Positions 16,161 through 27,196 of a DNA stretch of 64,000 nt are shown here, one piece after another (the stretch's first letter is position 1; every line of letters starts with the position of its first letter). Origin of the DNA: Mycolicibacterium sphagni (GTDB lineage Bacteria > Actinomycetota > Actinomycetes > Mycobacteriales > Mycobacteriaceae); contig NZ_VBSB01000002.1 of NCBI RefSeq assembly GCF_013337765.1, positions 248,001 to 312,000 on the forward strand, written 5' to 3'. The notes under the pieces are model-generated. The model worked only from the letters and a program-made list of their open reading frames with translations, was not told the origin of the DNA and did no database searches. Both the position numbers and the translations under genes were made by a program.

Positions 16161-16958
16161 CTAGGCCGTGAGGATTCGCGGGCCGTCGTCGGTGACCGCG
16201 ACGGTGTGTTCCCAGTGCGCCGCCCGGGACCCGTCGGTGGTGACGACGGTCCATTCGTCGGCCAGGATCCGCGTCTTGGTGGTGCCCAGGGTCAGCATCG
16301 GCTCGATCGCCAGTACCGATCCGGCGACCAACAGCGGTCCGCGGCCGGGCTCGCCCTCATTGGGCAGGAAGGGGTCCATGTGCATCTGGCGTCCGATGCC
16401 GTGCCCGCCGTAGCCGGCGACGATGCCGAACCGCCTGCCGTACGTCCGCTCCGCGGCGCGGGTGCCGTTCTCGATCGCATGCGAGACGTCGGTGAGCCGG
16501 TTGCCGGGGATCATGGCCGCAATACCGGCTTCCATGGACTGCTTCGTCGCTGCCGACAAGGCCTCGTCCATGGCGATCAGCGGGCCGATGCCGAAGGTGA
16601 CGGCGGCGTCGCCGTGCCAGCCCTCGATGATCGCACCGCAGTCGATCGACACCAGGTCGCCGGCTGCGAGCGTCTCCTCGGGCGTCGGGATGCCATGCAC
16701 GACACGGTCATTGACCGACGAGCAGATGCTGGCGGGATAGCCGTGGTAGCCCAGGAACGACGGGATGCCGTCGGCCTCCCGGATCACCGACTCGGCGACG
16801 TCGTCGAGATCTTTGGTGGACACCCCGGGTGCGGCTGCCGCCTGGACAGCGCGCAGAGCGGCGGCCACCACTGCCCCGGCAGCGGCCATCGCATCCAATT
16901 CACCCGGCGTGCGGGCAGGAACCGTCTTGCGATTGCGCAGACCAGGCAGCGAGACCAT
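16161..16958 (-). CDS. map: Methionine aminopeptidase, type I
   Basis: A 265-residue metallopeptidase that removes the initiator Met from new proteins. The five metal ligands are visible in order: D in VSIDCGAI, D in [10 protein letters not shown] in [10 protein letters not shown] in LAIEPML and E in HWEHTVAVT. The N-terminus lacks the SH3-binding zinc fingers of the longer mycobacterial paralogue, so it is the short form (mapA). It begins six bases after the adk stop and is part of secY-adk-map. sigL follows with its own promoter. Confidence 0.93.
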   Translation of the reverse strand: MVSLPGLRNRKTVPARTPGELDAMAAAGAVVAAALRAVQAAAAPGVSTKDLDDVAESVIREADGIPSFLGYHGYPASICSSVNDRVVHGIPTPEETLAAGDLVSIDCGAIIEGWHGDAAVTFGIGPLIAMDEALSAATKQSMEAGIAAMIPGNRLTDVSHAIENGTRAAERTYGRRFGIVAGYGGHGIGRQMHMDPFLPNEGEPGRGPLLVAGSVLAIEPMLTLGTTKTRILADEWTVVTTDGSRAAHWEHTVAVTDDGPRILTA

Positions 16959-16964
16959 CGAGAG

Positions 16965-17510
16965 TCAGTGGCCGAGTGCCTGCAACGCCCGGGCGAACAC
17001 CTCGTCAGTGCTGCCGACGGCGTCGACGGTCTTGAGCTCGCCGCTGTAGTAGTCCAGCAGCGGTGCGGTCTCGTCACGGTAGACCTTGAACCGGTTGCGG
17101 ATGACGTCCTCTTTGTCGTCTTCCCGGCCGCGGCTCATCAGCCGGGCGACCAGCTCGTCCTCGGGCACCCGGAACTCGAGCACGGCGTCCAGCTTGAGGC
17201 TGCGACGGCTGAGCATTTGCTTGAGCGCCTCGGCCTGCTCCACCGACCGGGGGAACCCGTCCAGGATGAAGCCGCCAGCGGCGTCCGCGTCGTCCAGCCG
17301 GTCGTCGACCAGCGCGTTGGTCAAGGTGGCCGGGACCAGGTCGCCGGCGTCGAGATACTTCTTTGCTTCCAGCCCCAGCTCGGTGCCCGTGCTGATGTTG
17401 TGCCGGAACAGGTCACCGGTGGAGATGTGCGGGATACCGAGCTTCTTGGCCAGATCAGCGGCCTGGGTTCCCTTGCCCGCGCCAGGCGGACCAAGCAAAA
17501 CGATTCTCAC
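16965..17510 (-). CDS. adk: Adenylate kinase
   Basis: A 181-residue nucleoside monophosphate kinase, ATP + AMP to 2 ADP. It has the P-loop [10 protein letters not shown] at residue 7, the AMP-binding HISTGDLFR, and [15 protein letters not shown]. The lid is the short form, as usual in mycobacteria. The ATG overlaps the secY stop (ATGA, 17507-17510), an arrangement conserved in many bacteria. Confidence 0.96.
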   Translation of the reverse strand: MRIVLLGPPGAGKGTQAADLAKKLGIPHISTGDLFRHNISTGTELGLEAKKYLDAGDLVPATLTNALVDDRLDDADAAGGFILDGFPRSVEQAEALKQMLSRRSLKLDAVLEFRVPEDELVARLMSRGREDDKEDVIRNRFKVYRDETAPLLDYYSGELKTVDAVGSTDEVFARALQALGH

Positions 17511-18832
17511 TTCAGGAACCCTTCGTAGTTGCGCTGCATCAGCTGGCTCTCGATCTGTTTGACCGTATCCAAACCGACGCCAATCATGATCAGAACCGCG
17601 GTTCCACCGAACGGCAAGTTCTGGACGCCGCCGCCGCTCCCCATCTGCAGGAACACGTTCGGCAGGACGGCGATCACACCCAGGTAGATCGAGCCGGGAA
17701 GGGTGATCCGGTTCAACACGTAACGCAGGTAGTCGGCGGTGGGCTTGCCCGGCCGGATACCAGGGATGAACCCACCGAACTTCTTCATCTCATCGGCACG
17801 CTCGTCGGGGTTGAACGTGATCGACACATAGAAGTAGGTGAAGAAGATGATCAGGCCGAAGTAGATACCGACGTACACGGGATCGGCGGGGTTCGTCAGA
17901 TAGTTGGCGACGAAGCGGTCCCACCAGCCGTTACTCGGGGTGGTCCGGCCGCTCTGGATCAACTGGGTGATCAGGTGCGGGATGTAGATCAGCGACGAGG
18001 CGAAGATCACCGGGATAACGCCGGCCTGGTTGACCTTCAGCGGCAGGTACGTCGACGTGCCGCCGTACATCTTCCGGCCGACCATGCGCTTGGCGTACTG
18101 GACCGGGATACGGCGCTGGCCCTGCTCGACGAAGACGACGCCGACGATGATCACCAGCGCGGCCACGCAGACGGCGGTGAAGATCAGGCCACCGCGGCTG
18201 TCCAGGATGCTCTTGCCCTCGGCGGGAATACGGGCCGCGATACCGGCGAAGATCATCAGCGACATGCCGTTGCCGACGCCACGCTCGGTGACCAGCTCGC
18301 CCATCCACATGACCAGGGCGGCGCCCGCGGTCATCACCAGCACGATGATCACCAGGGCGAAGATGCTGGTGCTCTGGAGGATGTCCAGCGAGCAGCCCTG
18401 CAGCAGGCCGCCGTTGGCGGCCAGCGCCACGATGCTGGTGGCCTGCAGGATTGCCAGCGCGATCGCCAGGTAGCGCGTGTACTGGGTCATCTTGGCCTGG
18501 CCGGCCTGACCTTCTTTACGCAGCTGTTCGAAGCGTGGGATCACCACCGTCAGCAGCTGCACGATGATGCTGGCGGTGATGTAGGGCATTACGCCCACCG
18601 CGAACACCGTCAACTGCAGCAGCGCGCCGCCGGAAAACAGGTTGATCAGCGAATAGATCTGCCCCCCGCTGCCACCGGAGACCTGCTCGATGCACTGGTG
18701 GATGTTCTTGTAGTTGACCCCGGGAGACGGCAGCGATGCGCCGACCCGGTACAGGATGACAACACCCAGGGTGAACAGGATCTTTCGCCTCAGGTCTGCC
18801 GTCCTGAGCGAAGAGATGAAAGCCGAGAGCAC
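17507..18832 (-). CDS. secY: Preprotein translocase subunit SecY
   Basis: A 441-residue inner-membrane protein with ten membrane spans, the channel of the Sec export system. It starts [20 protein letters not shown], and has the plug region after SLPSPGVNY and the cytoplasmic loop [20 protein letters not shown]. The GTG at 18832 with GGAAGA upstream is chosen from family length; an upstream ATG at 18946 would add an unconserved 38 residues. In this genome it is separated from the spc ribosomal operon by sppA and the methyltransferases and so must have its own promoter in 18833-19117, a 285-base divergent interval in which I see no convincing hexamers. Confidence 0.95.
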   Translation of the reverse strand: MLSAFISSLRTADLRRKILFTLGVVILYRVGASLPSPGVNYKNIHQCIEQVSGGSGGQIYSLINLFSGGALLQLTVFAVGVMPYITASIIVQLLTVVIPRFEQLRKEGQAGQAKMTQYTRYLAIALAILQATSIVALAANGGLLQGCSLDILQSTSIFALVIIVLVMTAGAALVMWMGELVTERGVGNGMSLMIFAGIAARIPAEGKSILDSRGGLIFTAVCVAALVIIVGVVFVEQGQRRIPVQYAKRMVGRKMYGGTSTYLPLKVNQAGVIPVIFASSLIYIPHLITQLIQSGRTTPSNGWWDRFVANYLTNPADPVYVGIYFGLIIFFTYFYVSITFNPDERADEMKKFGGFIPGIRPGKPTADYLRYVLNRITLPGSIYLGVIAVLPNVFLQMGSGGGVQNLPFGGTAVLIMIGVGLDTVKQIESQLMQRNYEGFLK

Positions 18833-19117
18833 TCTTCCTCCTGGGCAGCCGGACGGGAGTCTCAGCGTGCCAATGGGGCTGGTCTGGCCAGCGTTCGGGT
18901 AATCCTGCCTTGCACCGATCGCCACCAGGTTTTTCGCCTGCAGCATCGCGCGCTCAAATCAGTCTACGAGAGTAACAGTTGGCCCAGGCAGGGCGGGAAT
19001 CCGCGGATCGCTCCGGCCCGGGGCGCGCGCGCTCACAGGAGACCCACAGCGGGAATCCCGTACAGTCGCTAGTGGTTATATCGGCTAAGTATCAGTTGCG
19101 GAAGTAAGGGCCAAAGG

Positions 19118-20038
19118 ATGACGCGTACCGATAACGACACCTGGGATCTGGCGTCAAGCGTGGGAGCCACCGCGACCTTGGTCGCCGCCGCCCGCGCCGC
19201 GGCGAGCCGGGAGACCGAACCCCTGATCGACGATCCGTTCGCCGAACCTCTGGTGCGAGCCGTCGGCATCGACTTCTTCACCAAGATGGCCCTCGGCGAT
19301 CTCGCTGCCCTCAACGACCAGGCGGCCATGGGCGTGACCCGGATGACCGACAACATGGCGGTGCGGACGAAGTTCTTCGACGAGTTCTTCCTTGATGCTG
19401 CGGCCGACGGGGTCCGGCAGGTGGTCATCCTGGCCTCCGGGCTGGACTCCCGCGCCTACCGGCTGGACTGGCCGGCCGGCATGGTCGTCTTCGAGATCGA
19501 CCAGCCTGAAGTCATCGCGTTCAAGACGCAGACCCTGGCCGAACAGGGCGCGGCACCCACCTGCGACCGCCGCACCGTGGCCATGGATCTTCGTAACGAC
19601 TGGGCCAGCGCACTGCGCGAAGCCGGCTTCGACCCGCAGGCGCCCACGGCGTGGAGCGCAGAAGGCCTGCTGGGCTATCTCCCACCCGAGGCGCAGGACC
19701 GCCTCCTCGACACCGTCACCGACCTGTCCGCACCGGGCAGCCGGATCGCCATCGACACCGCACCCCCGTCCAATTCGGAGGAAAGCGAAGAGTCGCGCCA
19801 AAAGATGGAGACCATCTCGGCGCACTGGCGCGAGAACGGCTTCGACCTCGATTTCGGCAGCCTGGTGTACCTCGGTGAGCGCAACGAGGCCCGCGACTAC
19901 CTCGCCGGTCACGGCTGGAACGTCAGCAGCTCCCTCGTCAACGACCTGCTGGCGGCCGGCCGGCGCGACACCTTCGACGAGGACGAGCCGATGGTCAAGA
20001 TGTACTACCTCAGCGCCATCTTCGGCGGTGCCCGATGA
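19118..20038 (+). CDS. SAM-dependent methyltransferase (TIGR00027/LCM family), copy 1
   Basis: A 306-residue member of the mycobacterial putative S-adenosylmethionine methyltransferase family (PF04072). Family marks are the start [36 protein letters not shown], the SAM-binding [18 protein letters not shown], then [12 protein letters not shown] and [19 protein letters not shown]. Substrates are unknown for the family. First of five tandem paralogues, probably one operon reading away from secY. Its stop overlaps the next ATG (20035-20038). Confidence 0.88.
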   Translation: MTRTDNDTWDLASSVGATATLVAAARAAASRETEPLIDDPFAEPLVRAVGIDFFTKMALGDLAALNDQAAMGVTRMTDNMAVRTKFFDEFFLDAAADGVRQVVILASGLDSRAYRLDWPAGMVVFEIDQPEVIAFKTQTLAEQGAAPTCDRRTVAMDLRNDWASALREAGFDPQAPTAWSAEGLLGYLPPEAQDRLLDTVTDLSAPGSRIAIDTAPPSNSEESEESRQKMETISAHWRENGFDLDFGSLVYLGERNEARDYLAGHGWNVSSSLVNDLLAAGRRDTFDEDEPMVKMYYLSAIFGGAR

Positions 20039-20940
20039 GTCGCAGCGACTCTGACAGCTGGGACCTTGCCAGCAGCGTCGGGACCACCGCCACCATGGTG
20101 GCCGCCGCCCGCGCGGTCGCCAGCCGCGAAGAGAACGCCCTCATCGACGACCCGTTCGCCGCACCACTGGTGCGTGCCGTCGGCATCGACGTCTTCACCC
20201 AGATGGTCGACGGCGACATCAGCCTCGCCGACGTCGACGGCGCGGACACCGCCCGGGTGATGACCGACGTGATGGCCGTGCGGACCCGTTTTTTCGACGA
20301 CTTCTTCCTCGATGCCGCCGCCGCGGGTGTACGTCAGGCCGTCATTCTGGCCTCCGGTCTGGACTCCCGGTCGTATCGACTGGACTGGCCGGCCGGCACC
20401 GTCGTCTACGAGATCGACCTGCCCAAGGTCATCGAATTCAAGACCGACACACTCTCTGCGCTGGGCGCCTCCCCCACCGCCGAGCTCCGCTCGGTCACTA
20501 TCGACTTGCGCGAGGACTGGCCGGCAGCCCTGCAGGCCAACGGTTTTGACGATACGAAGCCGACCGCGTGGAGTGCCGAAGGCCTGCTCGTCTACCTGCC
20601 GCCGGAAGCCCAGGACCGGCTGTTCGACAACATCACCGCCCTGTCGGCGCCGGGAAGCCGGATTGCCACCGAGTATCACCCGGACGGCGGCGCCGGTCTG
20701 GCCGCCCGATCCAAGGCGATCAGCGAGCAGTGGCAAGAGCGGGGGCTGGAGCTCAACATGGCCGACCTGTTCTACGCCGGAGAACGCAACCCCGTCATCG
20801 GGTATCTCGAGGCGCAGGGCTGGGATGTCGGCGCTCAAGCACGCGCTGACCTGTTCGCGGCGTACGGGCGGCCGTTCCCCGAGACCAATTTGACCGAATC
20901 ACTGCGGAACTCCGTGTCCGTCACCGCAATCCGGAAGTAG
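20035..20940 (+). CDS. SAM-dependent methyltransferase (TIGR00027/LCM family), copy 2
   Basis: A 301-residue paralogue of the preceding gene, coupled to it by an ATGA overlap. It keeps [32 protein letters not shown] and [19 protein letters not shown], so the SAM site looks intact. The C-terminal 60 residues differ most from copy 1, ending [10 protein letters not shown], which is where substrate differences may lie. Seven bases separate it from copy 3. Confidence 0.87.
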   Translation: MSRSDSDSWDLASSVGTTATMVAAARAVASREENALIDDPFAAPLVRAVGIDVFTQMVDGDISLADVDGADTARVMTDVMAVRTRFFDDFFLDAAAAGVRQAVILASGLDSRSYRLDWPAGTVVYEIDLPKVIEFKTDTLSALGASPTAELRSVTIDLREDWPAALQANGFDDTKPTAWSAEGLLVYLPPEAQDRLFDNITALSAPGSRIATEYHPDGGAGLAARSKAISEQWQERGLELNMADLFYAGERNPVIGYLEAQGWDVGAQARADLFAAYGRPFPETNLTESLRNSVSVTAIRK

Positions 20941-20947
20941 CACCACC

Positions 20948-21877
20948 ATGAGCCAGACCGAATCCATTCGATACGACGGCGACACCTGGGACTTGGCGTC
21001 CAGCGTCGGCGCCACCGCGACATCAGTGGCGGCGTCACGCGCGCTGGCCTCCCAAGGCCCGGATGCGCTGATCCACGACCCCTACGCCGACGCGCTGGTC
21101 AAGGCCGTCGGTGTGGAATCCCTGATCCGGGTGGCCAACGGCGAGGCCACCATCGAGGACGACCCGATGCTCAACCGGCGCCGGATGACCGAGCAGATCG
21201 CCGTCCGGACACGCTATTTCGACGATTTCTTCACCAACGCGGCCCGCGACGGCATCCGCCAGGCCGTGATCCTGGCCTCCGGGCTGGACACCCGCGCCTA
21301 CCGGCTGAGCTGGCCGGCGGGCGCGGTGGTCTTCGAGCTCGACCAACCGCAGGTGATCGAATTCAAGACGCGGGTGATGGCCGACCTTGGGGTGTCCCCC
21401 ACCGCCGAGCGTCGTGCCATCAGCGTGGACCTGCGTGACGACTGGCCGACGGCGTTGCGGGAGAACGGTTTCGACGTCAACCAGCCGACCGCCTGGATCG
21501 CCGAAGGCCTGTTGATCTATCTGCCGCCAGAAGCGCAGGATCGCCTGCTGGACAACATCACCGCGCTGTCGGCCCCGGACAGCCGTTTCGCGACCGAGTT
21601 CATGGCGGCCGGAACGACATTGCCGGACAGCTGGCGCGACCGGTTCAAGAAATACTCGGCGCAGATCGGGTCCGATATCGACCTGCCCGCGCTGTTCTAC
21701 GACGGCGACCGGAATGCGGCCGGCGACTATCTGGCCGAGCGCGGCTGGCGGATCAGCACCCAGACCACCCGGGAATCGTATGCCGCCAACGGTTTCGAGA
21801 TGCCCGACGATGAGACGCTGGTCCAGTTCAGTGACACCACCGGCTACCTGGCCGCAACCCGCGTGCGGGGGCACTGA
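20948..21877 (+). CDS. SAM-dependent methyltransferase (TIGR00027/LCM family), copy 3
   Basis: A 309-residue paralogue with a short N-terminal extension (SQTESIRYDG). SAM-site motifs [18 protein letters not shown] and FELDQPQVIEFKTR are intact, followed by [19 protein letters not shown]. Copies 3 and 4 share Thr in GLDTR and [12 protein letters not shown], so they appear more closely related to each other than to 1, 2 and 5. The stop shares its last base with the ATG of copy 4. Confidence 0.87.
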   Translation: MSQTESIRYDGDTWDLASSVGATATSVAASRALASQGPDALIHDPYADALVKAVGVESLIRVANGEATIEDDPMLNRRRMTEQIAVRTRYFDDFFTNAARDGIRQAVILASGLDTRAYRLSWPAGAVVFELDQPQVIEFKTRVMADLGVSPTAERRAISVDLRDDWPTALRENGFDVNQPTAWIAEGLLIYLPPEAQDRLLDNITALSAPDSRFATEFMAAGTTLPDSWRDRFKKYSAQIGSDIDLPALFYDGDRNAAGDYLAERGWRISTQTTRESYAANGFEMPDDETLVQFSDTTGYLAATRVRGH

Positions 21878-22782
21878 TGGCACGTACCGAGGGTGACACC
21901 TGGGATCTGGCCTCCGGTGTGGGTGCGACGGCGACGGCTGTCGCCGCGTCTCGCGCCCTGGCCCACCGGGCGACACTGATCGACGATCCGTGGGCCGAGC
22001 CGTTGGTCAAGGCCGTCGGCATGGAGATGTTCCTGCAGATCCTCGACGGGCACGGTGGCGCTGTCCACTCGGAGTCTGATCTGCAGCGGATGGCGCAGGG
22101 AATGGCCGTCCGCACACGGTATTTCGACGACTTCCTGATCGACGCCACCGCAGGCGGGATCCGGCAGGCCGTCATCCTGGCGTCGGGCCTCGACACCCGG
22201 CCGTATCGGCTGAACTGGCCGGCTGACACAGAAGTCTTCGAGATCGACCAACCGGGGGTCATCGATTTCAAGGCAACCACCCTGCGCGGGCTCGGGGCCA
22301 TCCCGACCGCCGGCCTGCACACCATCGGGATCGATCTGCGTGACGACTGGCCGACTGCGTTGCGCGCCAATGGTTTCGATCCGTGCCAGCCGACGGCGTG
22401 GATCGCCGAGGGCCTGCTCATCTATCTGCCGCCGGACGCCCAGGACGGGTTGTTCGAGCACATCACCTCGCTGAGCCCGGCCGGCAGCAGACTGGCCACC
22501 GAGTTCATCCCGAGCATGGGGGCGTTCACCGGTGGCGCCGACGGCGCGGATCACGACGGCGAGGAGCGCTGGCGCAAGCTCGGCTTCCACGATGATCTCG
22601 CGGATCTGGTGTTCCACGGCGAGCGCAGCCACGTGATCGAGTTTCTCGACAGCCTCGGCTGGCACGTCACCGGCGAACTCGTTCAGGAACTGTTCGAAGC
22701 CAACGGATTCGAGAACGACGACGACGACGAGATGGCCGAGCAGTTCACCGGCTTCCAGTACATCTCGGCGACACTTTCCTAG
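21877..22782 (+). CDS. SAM-dependent methyltransferase (TIGR00027/LCM family), copy 4
   Basis: A 301-residue paralogue. It has [18 protein letters not shown] and [14 protein letters not shown], with the N-terminal motif shortened to [16 protein letters not shown] run of acidic residues ([11 protein letters not shown]) precedes the conserved end YISATLS. It begins on the last base of the copy 3 stop and is followed after eight bases by copy 5. Confidence 0.87.
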   Translation: MARTEGDTWDLASGVGATATAVAASRALAHRATLIDDPWAEPLVKAVGMEMFLQILDGHGGAVHSESDLQRMAQGMAVRTRYFDDFLIDATAGGIRQAVILASGLDTRPYRLNWPADTEVFEIDQPGVIDFKATTLRGLGAIPTAGLHTIGIDLRDDWPTALRANGFDPCQPTAWIAEGLLIYLPPDAQDGLFEHITSLSPAGSRLATEFIPSMGAFTGGADGADHDGEERWRKLGFHDDLADLVFHGERSHVIEFLDSLGWHVTGELVQELFEANGFENDDDDEMAEQFTGFQYISATLS

Positions 22783-22790
22783 GAGAAGAC

Positions 22791-23711
22791 ATGGCACGCA
22801 CCGACAACGACAGCTGGGACCTGGCTTCCAGCGTGGGCGCCACCGCGACGGCTGTCGCCGCCGGACGCGCCTTGGCCACCAAGGATCCCCGCCAGTTGAT
22901 CGACGACCCGTTCGCCGACCCTCTCGTCCGGGCCGTCGGTGTCGACTTCTTCGTCAAGATGATCGACGGCGAGCTCGACGCGTCACTGTTCAGCGATGTC
23001 ACCCCCGAGCGGGCACAGGCCATGATCGACGTAATGGCCGTGCGCACCAAATTCTTTGACGACTACTTCACCTGGGCTGCAACAGGCGGTATCCGGCAGG
23101 CGGTGATCCTGGCTTCCGGCCTGGACGCTCGCGCGTATCGGCTGCCGTGGCCGGCGGGCACCGTCGTGTTCGAGATCGACCAGCCTCAGGTTATCGACTT
23201 CAAAACCGGTGTGTTCGACGGATTGGGTGCCACGCCCACCGCGCAACGCCACACTGTCGGCATCGATCTGCGCGAGGACTGGCCTGCCGCATTGCTCGCC
23301 GCCGGCTTCAACCCCGGCGCACCCACCGCGTGGCTGGCCGAAGGACTGCTCGTCTACCTGCCCTCGGAAGCACAGGACCGGCTGTTCGACACCATTACCT
23401 CGCTGAGCGCGCCCGGTAGCACCGTGGCCACCGAATATGTGCCCGGCATCATGGATTTCGATGCCGAGAAGGGCTCCGATATGACGGCCAAGGCCCGTGA
23501 TCAGGGCCTGGATCTCGACATGGGCTCGCTGGTCTATGCCGGCCCACGCAGCCACGTGATCGAATACCTGGGCGGCAACGGCTGGGACGTGACCGGCACT
23601 CCCAGCGATGAGCTGTTCCGGCGCAGCGGATTACCGACGCCGCCCGAGCCGGACGAGAACGACAACAACCCCTTCGGCGAAATCGTCTACGTCAGCGCCA
23701 CTCTGGGTTAA
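22791..23711 (+). CDS. SAM-dependent methyltransferase (TIGR00027/LCM family), copy 5
   Basis: A 306-residue paralogue with [32 protein letters not shown] and [24 protein letters not shown] lies five bases before its ATG. It is the last of the tandem array; its 3' end overlaps the end of the convergent sppA gene by 20 bases (23692-23711), so read-through from either side would be antisense. Confidence 0.87.
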   Translation: MARTDNDSWDLASSVGATATAVAAGRALATKDPRQLIDDPFADPLVRAVGVDFFVKMIDGELDASLFSDVTPERAQAMIDVMAVRTKFFDDYFTWAATGGIRQAVILASGLDARAYRLPWPAGTVVFEIDQPQVIDFKTGVFDGLGATPTAQRHTVGIDLREDWPAALLAAGFNPGAPTAWLAEGLLVYLPSEAQDRLFDTITSLSAPGSTVATEYVPGIMDFDAEKGSDMTAKARDQGLDLDMGSLVYAGPRSHVIEYLGGNGWDVTGTPSDELFRRSGLPTPPEPDENDNNPFGEIVYVSATLG

Positions 23712-25497
23712 AGCCCAGCCAGAGCAGACTCGTTCCGGTCAGCGCCCGCTCGCCCTGATCCAGCACACCCCTGACCGACTGACCCAGCAATGCCGTGACG
23801 GCCTCGGGCAGCGATGCCGCCGCAGGCTGCGAAGAGGGCTTGGGGCGCAGGAAGTCCCGCAATGACGAGCTGGGATAGCTGACCAGCTCAATCTCGTCGT
23901 CGACGTCGATTCCGGCAAGCACCTTGGCCCGCTGCACCGCGGTTCGCAGCCCGCCGAGTTCGTCCACCAGTCCGCGCTCGAGAGCGTCGGCACCCGTCCA
24001 CACCCGGCCGCGGGCTACCGCGTCGACGGCCTCGACCGACATGTGGCGCGCCTCGGCGACCCGTTGGATGAAATCGGCGTAGAACAAATCAGCCTCGGCC
24101 TCCACCAGAGCCTGCTGATCCTCAGTGAACGGCGCGTTGACCGACCAGGCATCGGCGTTGTCGTTGGTCCGCACACTGTCCGAACCGACCCCGAGACGCT
24201 CCTTGAGTTCGCGGGCCACCAGCTTGCCGGTCAGCACGCCGATGGAGCCGGTGATCGTTCCCGGATTGGCCACGATGGCGTCGGCCCCCATGGCGATGTA
24301 GTAGCCGCCCGAGGCGGCCACCGCACCCATCGAGGCCACGACCGGCTTGCCCTTGCCGCGCACCCGCGTCACTTCCCGCCAGATGGTCTCCGAGGCGGAC
24401 ACCGACCCGCCCGGGCTATCGACCCGCACCACCACAGCCGCCACATCGTCGTCGCCGGCGACCTGCCGCAGCGCGGCGCCGATGGTGTCACCACCGGCGC
24501 TGGAGCGTCCGAACGGAAGCCCCTGGGGACCGCCGCGGCCGCTGACGATTGACCCGGCGACCGTGACCACCGCGATCCTCGGGCGTTTCTTGCGGCCCGG
24601 CACTGATGGCATCGGCACCGGCGGTCCACTCTTGCGGATCTGCGCGTAGCGGGACAGGAACAGTCGCGGTGGGGCGTTGTCGTCGGAGTCGGCGTCACCG
24701 GTCTCAGGGGAGATGCCTTCCACGCCAATGAGTTCAGCGATACGGCTGTAGGCCTCGTCGCGGAATCCGATGCGGTCGACCAGGTGGCCGGTGACCGCGT
24801 CGTCGCGCAGCAGCGGCGCGCGGTTGGCCAGCTCGTCGACGGCCGCGACCTCGATGTGCCGCGACTCGGCGATGGCCTGCCACACCTGGCTGTGCAGACT
24901 GGCGATCAGCCGGGCATCGGCCTCCCGGTGGGCGTCGGTGTAGTGATCCTGGGTGAACAGGTTGACCGCCGACTTGTACTCGCCGCGGGCGACGAACTGG
25001 GCTTCGATGCCGGCCTTGCCCAGCGCTTCGCGCAGAAATAGCGCGTTGGTGGCGAACCCGATCAGGCCGACGGTGCCCGTGGGCTGCATCCACACCTCCG
25101 AGAACGCCGAGGCCAGGTAATAAGACAGCGTGCCCGGATAGGTCTCCGCCCAGGCCAGCGACGGCTTGACGGCGGTGAACGCGGCGATGGCTGCCCGCAG
25201 CTCCTGTACCGCTCCGGCCGGTGCTGCCGAAAGCTGCACCCGCGCAATCAGTCCGGCCACCCGCGGATCCTCGGCGGCGCGGTGAATCGCGGCGACGGCG
25301 TCGCGCAGCAACATCGTCCGGCCACCGCCGGTGATGAAGGTCAGCGGATCGAAGCCGCTGGCCTCCGGCGGCACGGACTGTAGGTCGAGCTCCAGGACGC
25401 AGCCATCGGGCACTCCGTGGTGCCGGGCGGTGTCGATGCGGCGCAGCGCGTCGCGGATGTCGTCGGCACCCGGGACAGCGGGCAGGAAGGCGAACAT
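23692..25497 (-). CDS. sppA: Signal peptide peptidase SppA (protease IV, long form)
   Basis: A 601-residue membrane-associated serine protease that degrades cleaved signal peptides. It has the tandem two-domain layout of the 67-kDa form: the N-terminal half carries the catalytic Lys in [15 protein letters not shown], and the C-terminal half the nucleophile Ser in [14 protein letters not shown], after [14 protein letters not shown]. The ATG at 25497 ([10 protein letters not shown]) is chosen on family grounds; upstream in-frame starts lie in non-conserved sequence. It sits between the spc operon and the methyltransferases, as in M. tuberculosis. Confidence 0.93.
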   Translation of the reverse strand: MFAFLPAVPGADDIRDALRRIDTARHHGVPDGCVLELDLQSVPPEASGFDPLTFITGGGRTMLLRDAVAAIHRAAEDPRVAGLIARVQLSAAPAGAVQELRAAIAAFTAVKPSLAWAETYPGTLSYYLASAFSEVWMQPTGTVGLIGFATNALFLREALGKAGIEAQFVARGEYKSAVNLFTQDHYTDAHREADARLIASLHSQVWQAIAESRHIEVAAVDELANRAPLLRDDAVTGHLVDRIGFRDEAYSRIAELIGVEGISPETGDADSDDNAPPRLFLSRYAQIRKSGPPVPMPSVPGRKKRPRIAVVTVAGSIVSGRGGPQGLPFGRSSAGGDTIGAALRQVAGDDDVAAVVVRVDSPGGSVSASETIWREVTRVRGKGKPVVASMGAVAASGGYYIAMGADAIVANPGTITGSIGVLTGKLVARELKERLGVGSDSVRTNDNADAWSVNAPFTEDQQALVEAEADLFYADFIQRVAEARHMSVEAVDAVARGRVWTGADALERGLVDELGGLRTAVQRAKVLAGIDVDDEIELVSYPSSSLRDFLRPKPSSQPAAASLPEAVTALLGQSVRGVLDQGERALTGTSLLWLGFNPEWR

Positions 25498-25556
25498 ACA
25501 GTCGAGGCTACCGGCGCGGGCCGCGGTGCCGGCCGGCGCGCTCGTAAAGTGGTGGG

Positions 25557-25772
25557 GTGAGCTACTCGATCTCGATACCGCAGTTCGACGTCGACGGCTT
25601 CGAAGGTGGCTGGGCATTCGGGCCTGCGCCGTTGATCGCCCCGCTGGAGCATCGTCTGCGCGCCGGCCGTCGATCGCCTCACGCAGTGCCGAATCCGACC
25701 GGGGCAAGCCTGGCCGAGGATCGCGAGCAGATGGAACGCCGTGCCGCCGAAGTCATTTCGCAGCTGAGCTAG
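25557..25772 (+). pseudogene. Luciferase-like (F420/FMN) monooxygenase remnant
   Basis: An open frame of 71 codons beginning GTG. The start MSYSISIPQFDVDGFEGGWAF and following GPAPLIAPLEH match the N-terminus of LLM-class flavin/F420 oxidoreductases. The end LAEDREQMERRAAEVISQL matches their C-terminus. About 200 residues in between are missing, and the joins (EGGWAF, RRSPHAVPNP) look like deletion scars. I read it as a gene reduced by internal deletions, not a functional small protein. A new small protein cannot be excluded. Confidence 0.5.
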
Positions 25773-25777
25773 CTCGC

Positions 25778-25835
25778 CGAGCAGACGCAAAAGCTCCCGA
25801 CACGCCGGGCGTGCGGGAGCCTTTGTGTCTGCTCG
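25778..25835. terminator. Hairpin repeat after rplO
   Basis: Arms 25778-25799 and 25814-25835 pair almost completely, with one mismatch region, around a GC-rich loop. On the reverse strand it lies seven bases beyond the rplO stop and would end the spc operon. Sequence and loop are homologous to 9696-9763. Confidence 0.75.
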
Positions 25836-25841
25836 CGAGGG

Positions 25842-26285
25842 CTACAGCTCGGTGGCCGAACCGCCTGCGGCCGTGATGGCCTCGCGGGCGCTGCCGCTGA
25901 ACTTGTGTGCGGTGACGTCGACCTTGGCGGCCAACTTGCCGTCTCCGAGCACCTTGACGAGCACGTTCTTGCGAACCAGGCCGCTGGCCAACAACTCGTC
26001 GACACCGATGGTGCCGCCCTGCGGGAAGGCCTTGGCGATGTCGCCGACGTTGACGACGGCGTACTCGGTGCGGAACCGGTTACGGAAACCCTTGAGCTTG
26101 GGCAGCCGCATGTGGATCGGCATCTGCCCGCCCTCGAAGGTCACCGGCACGTTCTTGCGGGCCTTGGTGCCCTTGGTGCCACGGCCGGCCGTCTTGCCCT
26201 TGGAGCCCTCACCGCGACCGACGCGAGTCTTCGCGGTCTTGGAGCCGGGAGCCGGCTTCAGGTCGTGCAGTTTGATGACGCTCAT
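25842..26285 (-). CDS. rplO: 50S ribosomal protein L15
   Basis: 147 residues, starting [20 protein letters not shown] with the Gly/Lys-rich [19 protein letters not shown] region that threads into 23S rRNA and the L15 signature near the middle ([16 protein letters not shown]). It is the last gene of the spc operon, coupled to rpmD by a four-base overlap and followed by a terminator hairpin. Confidence 0.97.
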   Translation of the reverse strand: MSVIKLHDLKPAPGSKTAKTRVGRGEGSKGKTAGRGTKGTKARKNVPVTFEGGQMPIHMRLPKLKGFRNRFRTEYAVVNVGDIAKAFPQGGTIGVDELLASGLVRKNVLVKVLGDGKLAAKVDVTAHKFSGSAREAITAAGGSATEL

Positions 26286-26464
26286 TTGACTTCCTCAACC
26301 TCAACGAGGTGGTGTACGACGTTGATCAGACCGCGCGTCTGCGGGGTGTCCTCGCGAACCACCGACTGGCGAATCTTCTTCAGCCCCAGGGTCCGCAGGC
26401 TCTCACGCTGCTTCCAGCGGGCACCGACGATGCCGCGCACCTGGGTGATCTTCAGGTCTGCCAT
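26282..26464 (-). CDS. rpmD: 50S ribosomal protein L30
   Basis: 60 residues, [20 protein letters not shown], with the L30 pattern ending in [20 protein letters not shown]. The usual bacterial length is about 60. It lies three bases after rpsE and overlaps rplO by four bases. Confidence 0.96.
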   Translation of the reverse strand: MADLKITQVRGIVGARWKQRESLRTLGLKKIRQSVVREDTPQTRGLINVVHHLVEVEEVK

Positions 26465-26466
26465 GG

Positions 26467-27174
26467 TTATGCGCTTCCTTCACGCGCGGCTGCAGCAGCC
26501 AGCGCATCGCTTTCCCGACGGGCGCGCAGCATGCCGGCCGGCGCGACGTCTTCGATCGGCAGCCCACGACGGGCGGCTACCTCTTCGGGACGCTGCAGCA
26601 GCTTGAGCGCGGCGACGGTGGCGTGAACCACGTTGATCGCGTTGTCACTGCCCAGCGACTTGGCCAGAACGTCATGCACGCCAGCGCATTCCAGCACCGC
26701 GCGGCATGCACCACCGGCGATGACACCGGTACCGGGGCTGGCCGGACGCAGCATCACGACACCGGCCGCAGCCTCGCCCTGCACGGGATGGGTGACGGTG
26801 CCACCGATCAGCGGGACGCGGAAGAAGTTCTTGCGAGCTTCCTCGACACCCTTGGCGATAGCGGCCGGGACCTCTTTAGCCTTGCCGTAGCCGACGCCGA
26901 CCAGTCCGTTGCCGTCGCCGACGATCACCAGTGCGGTGAAGCTGAACCGACGACCACCCTTGACCACCTTGGAGACACGGTTGATCGTGACAACGCGCTC
27001 AAGGTAGTTGCTCTTCTCGCCGCCATCGCGACCGCCGCGTCCGCCACGGTCGCCGCGATCGTCACGGCGGCCTCGGCCACCGCGGTCGTCACGTCCGCCG
27101 CCGCGCTGTACGTCGGTCCGGGTGCCGGCTGAGGGGGCGCCGGTATCCGGCGCTGCGCTCTGCTCCGACATCAT
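26467..27174 (-). CDS. rpsE: 30S ribosomal protein S5
   Basis: 235 residues. The S5 double-stranded RNA-binding and C-terminal domains are clear ([51 protein letters not shown]). The first 55 residues form an actinobacterial extension rich in Gly, Arg and Asp repeats ([10 protein letters not shown]). Two adjacent ATG codons (27174, 27171) follow GGAAGG. Confidence 0.96.
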   Translation of the reverse strand: MMSEQSAAPDTGAPSAGTRTDVQRGGGRDDRGGRGRRDDRGDRGGRGGRDGGEKSNYLERVVTINRVSKVVKGGRRFSFTALVIVGDGNGLVGVGYGKAKEVPAAIAKGVEEARKNFFRVPLIGGTVTHPVQGEAAAGVVMLRPASPGTGVIAGGACRAVLECAGVHDVLAKSLGSDNAINVVHATVAALKLLQRPEEVAARRGLPIEDVAPAGMLRARRESDALAAAAAREGSA

Positions 27175-27196
27175 GCGGTCCTTCCGTTGTAAGTCA

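Noticed and set aside
15561..17528. Open frame of 655 codons on the + strand across sigL, map and adk
   Set aside because: It is antisense to three clearly coding genes in the phase that GC-rich codon use keeps open; the protein has no domain and an odd His/Arg/Gln-rich composition.
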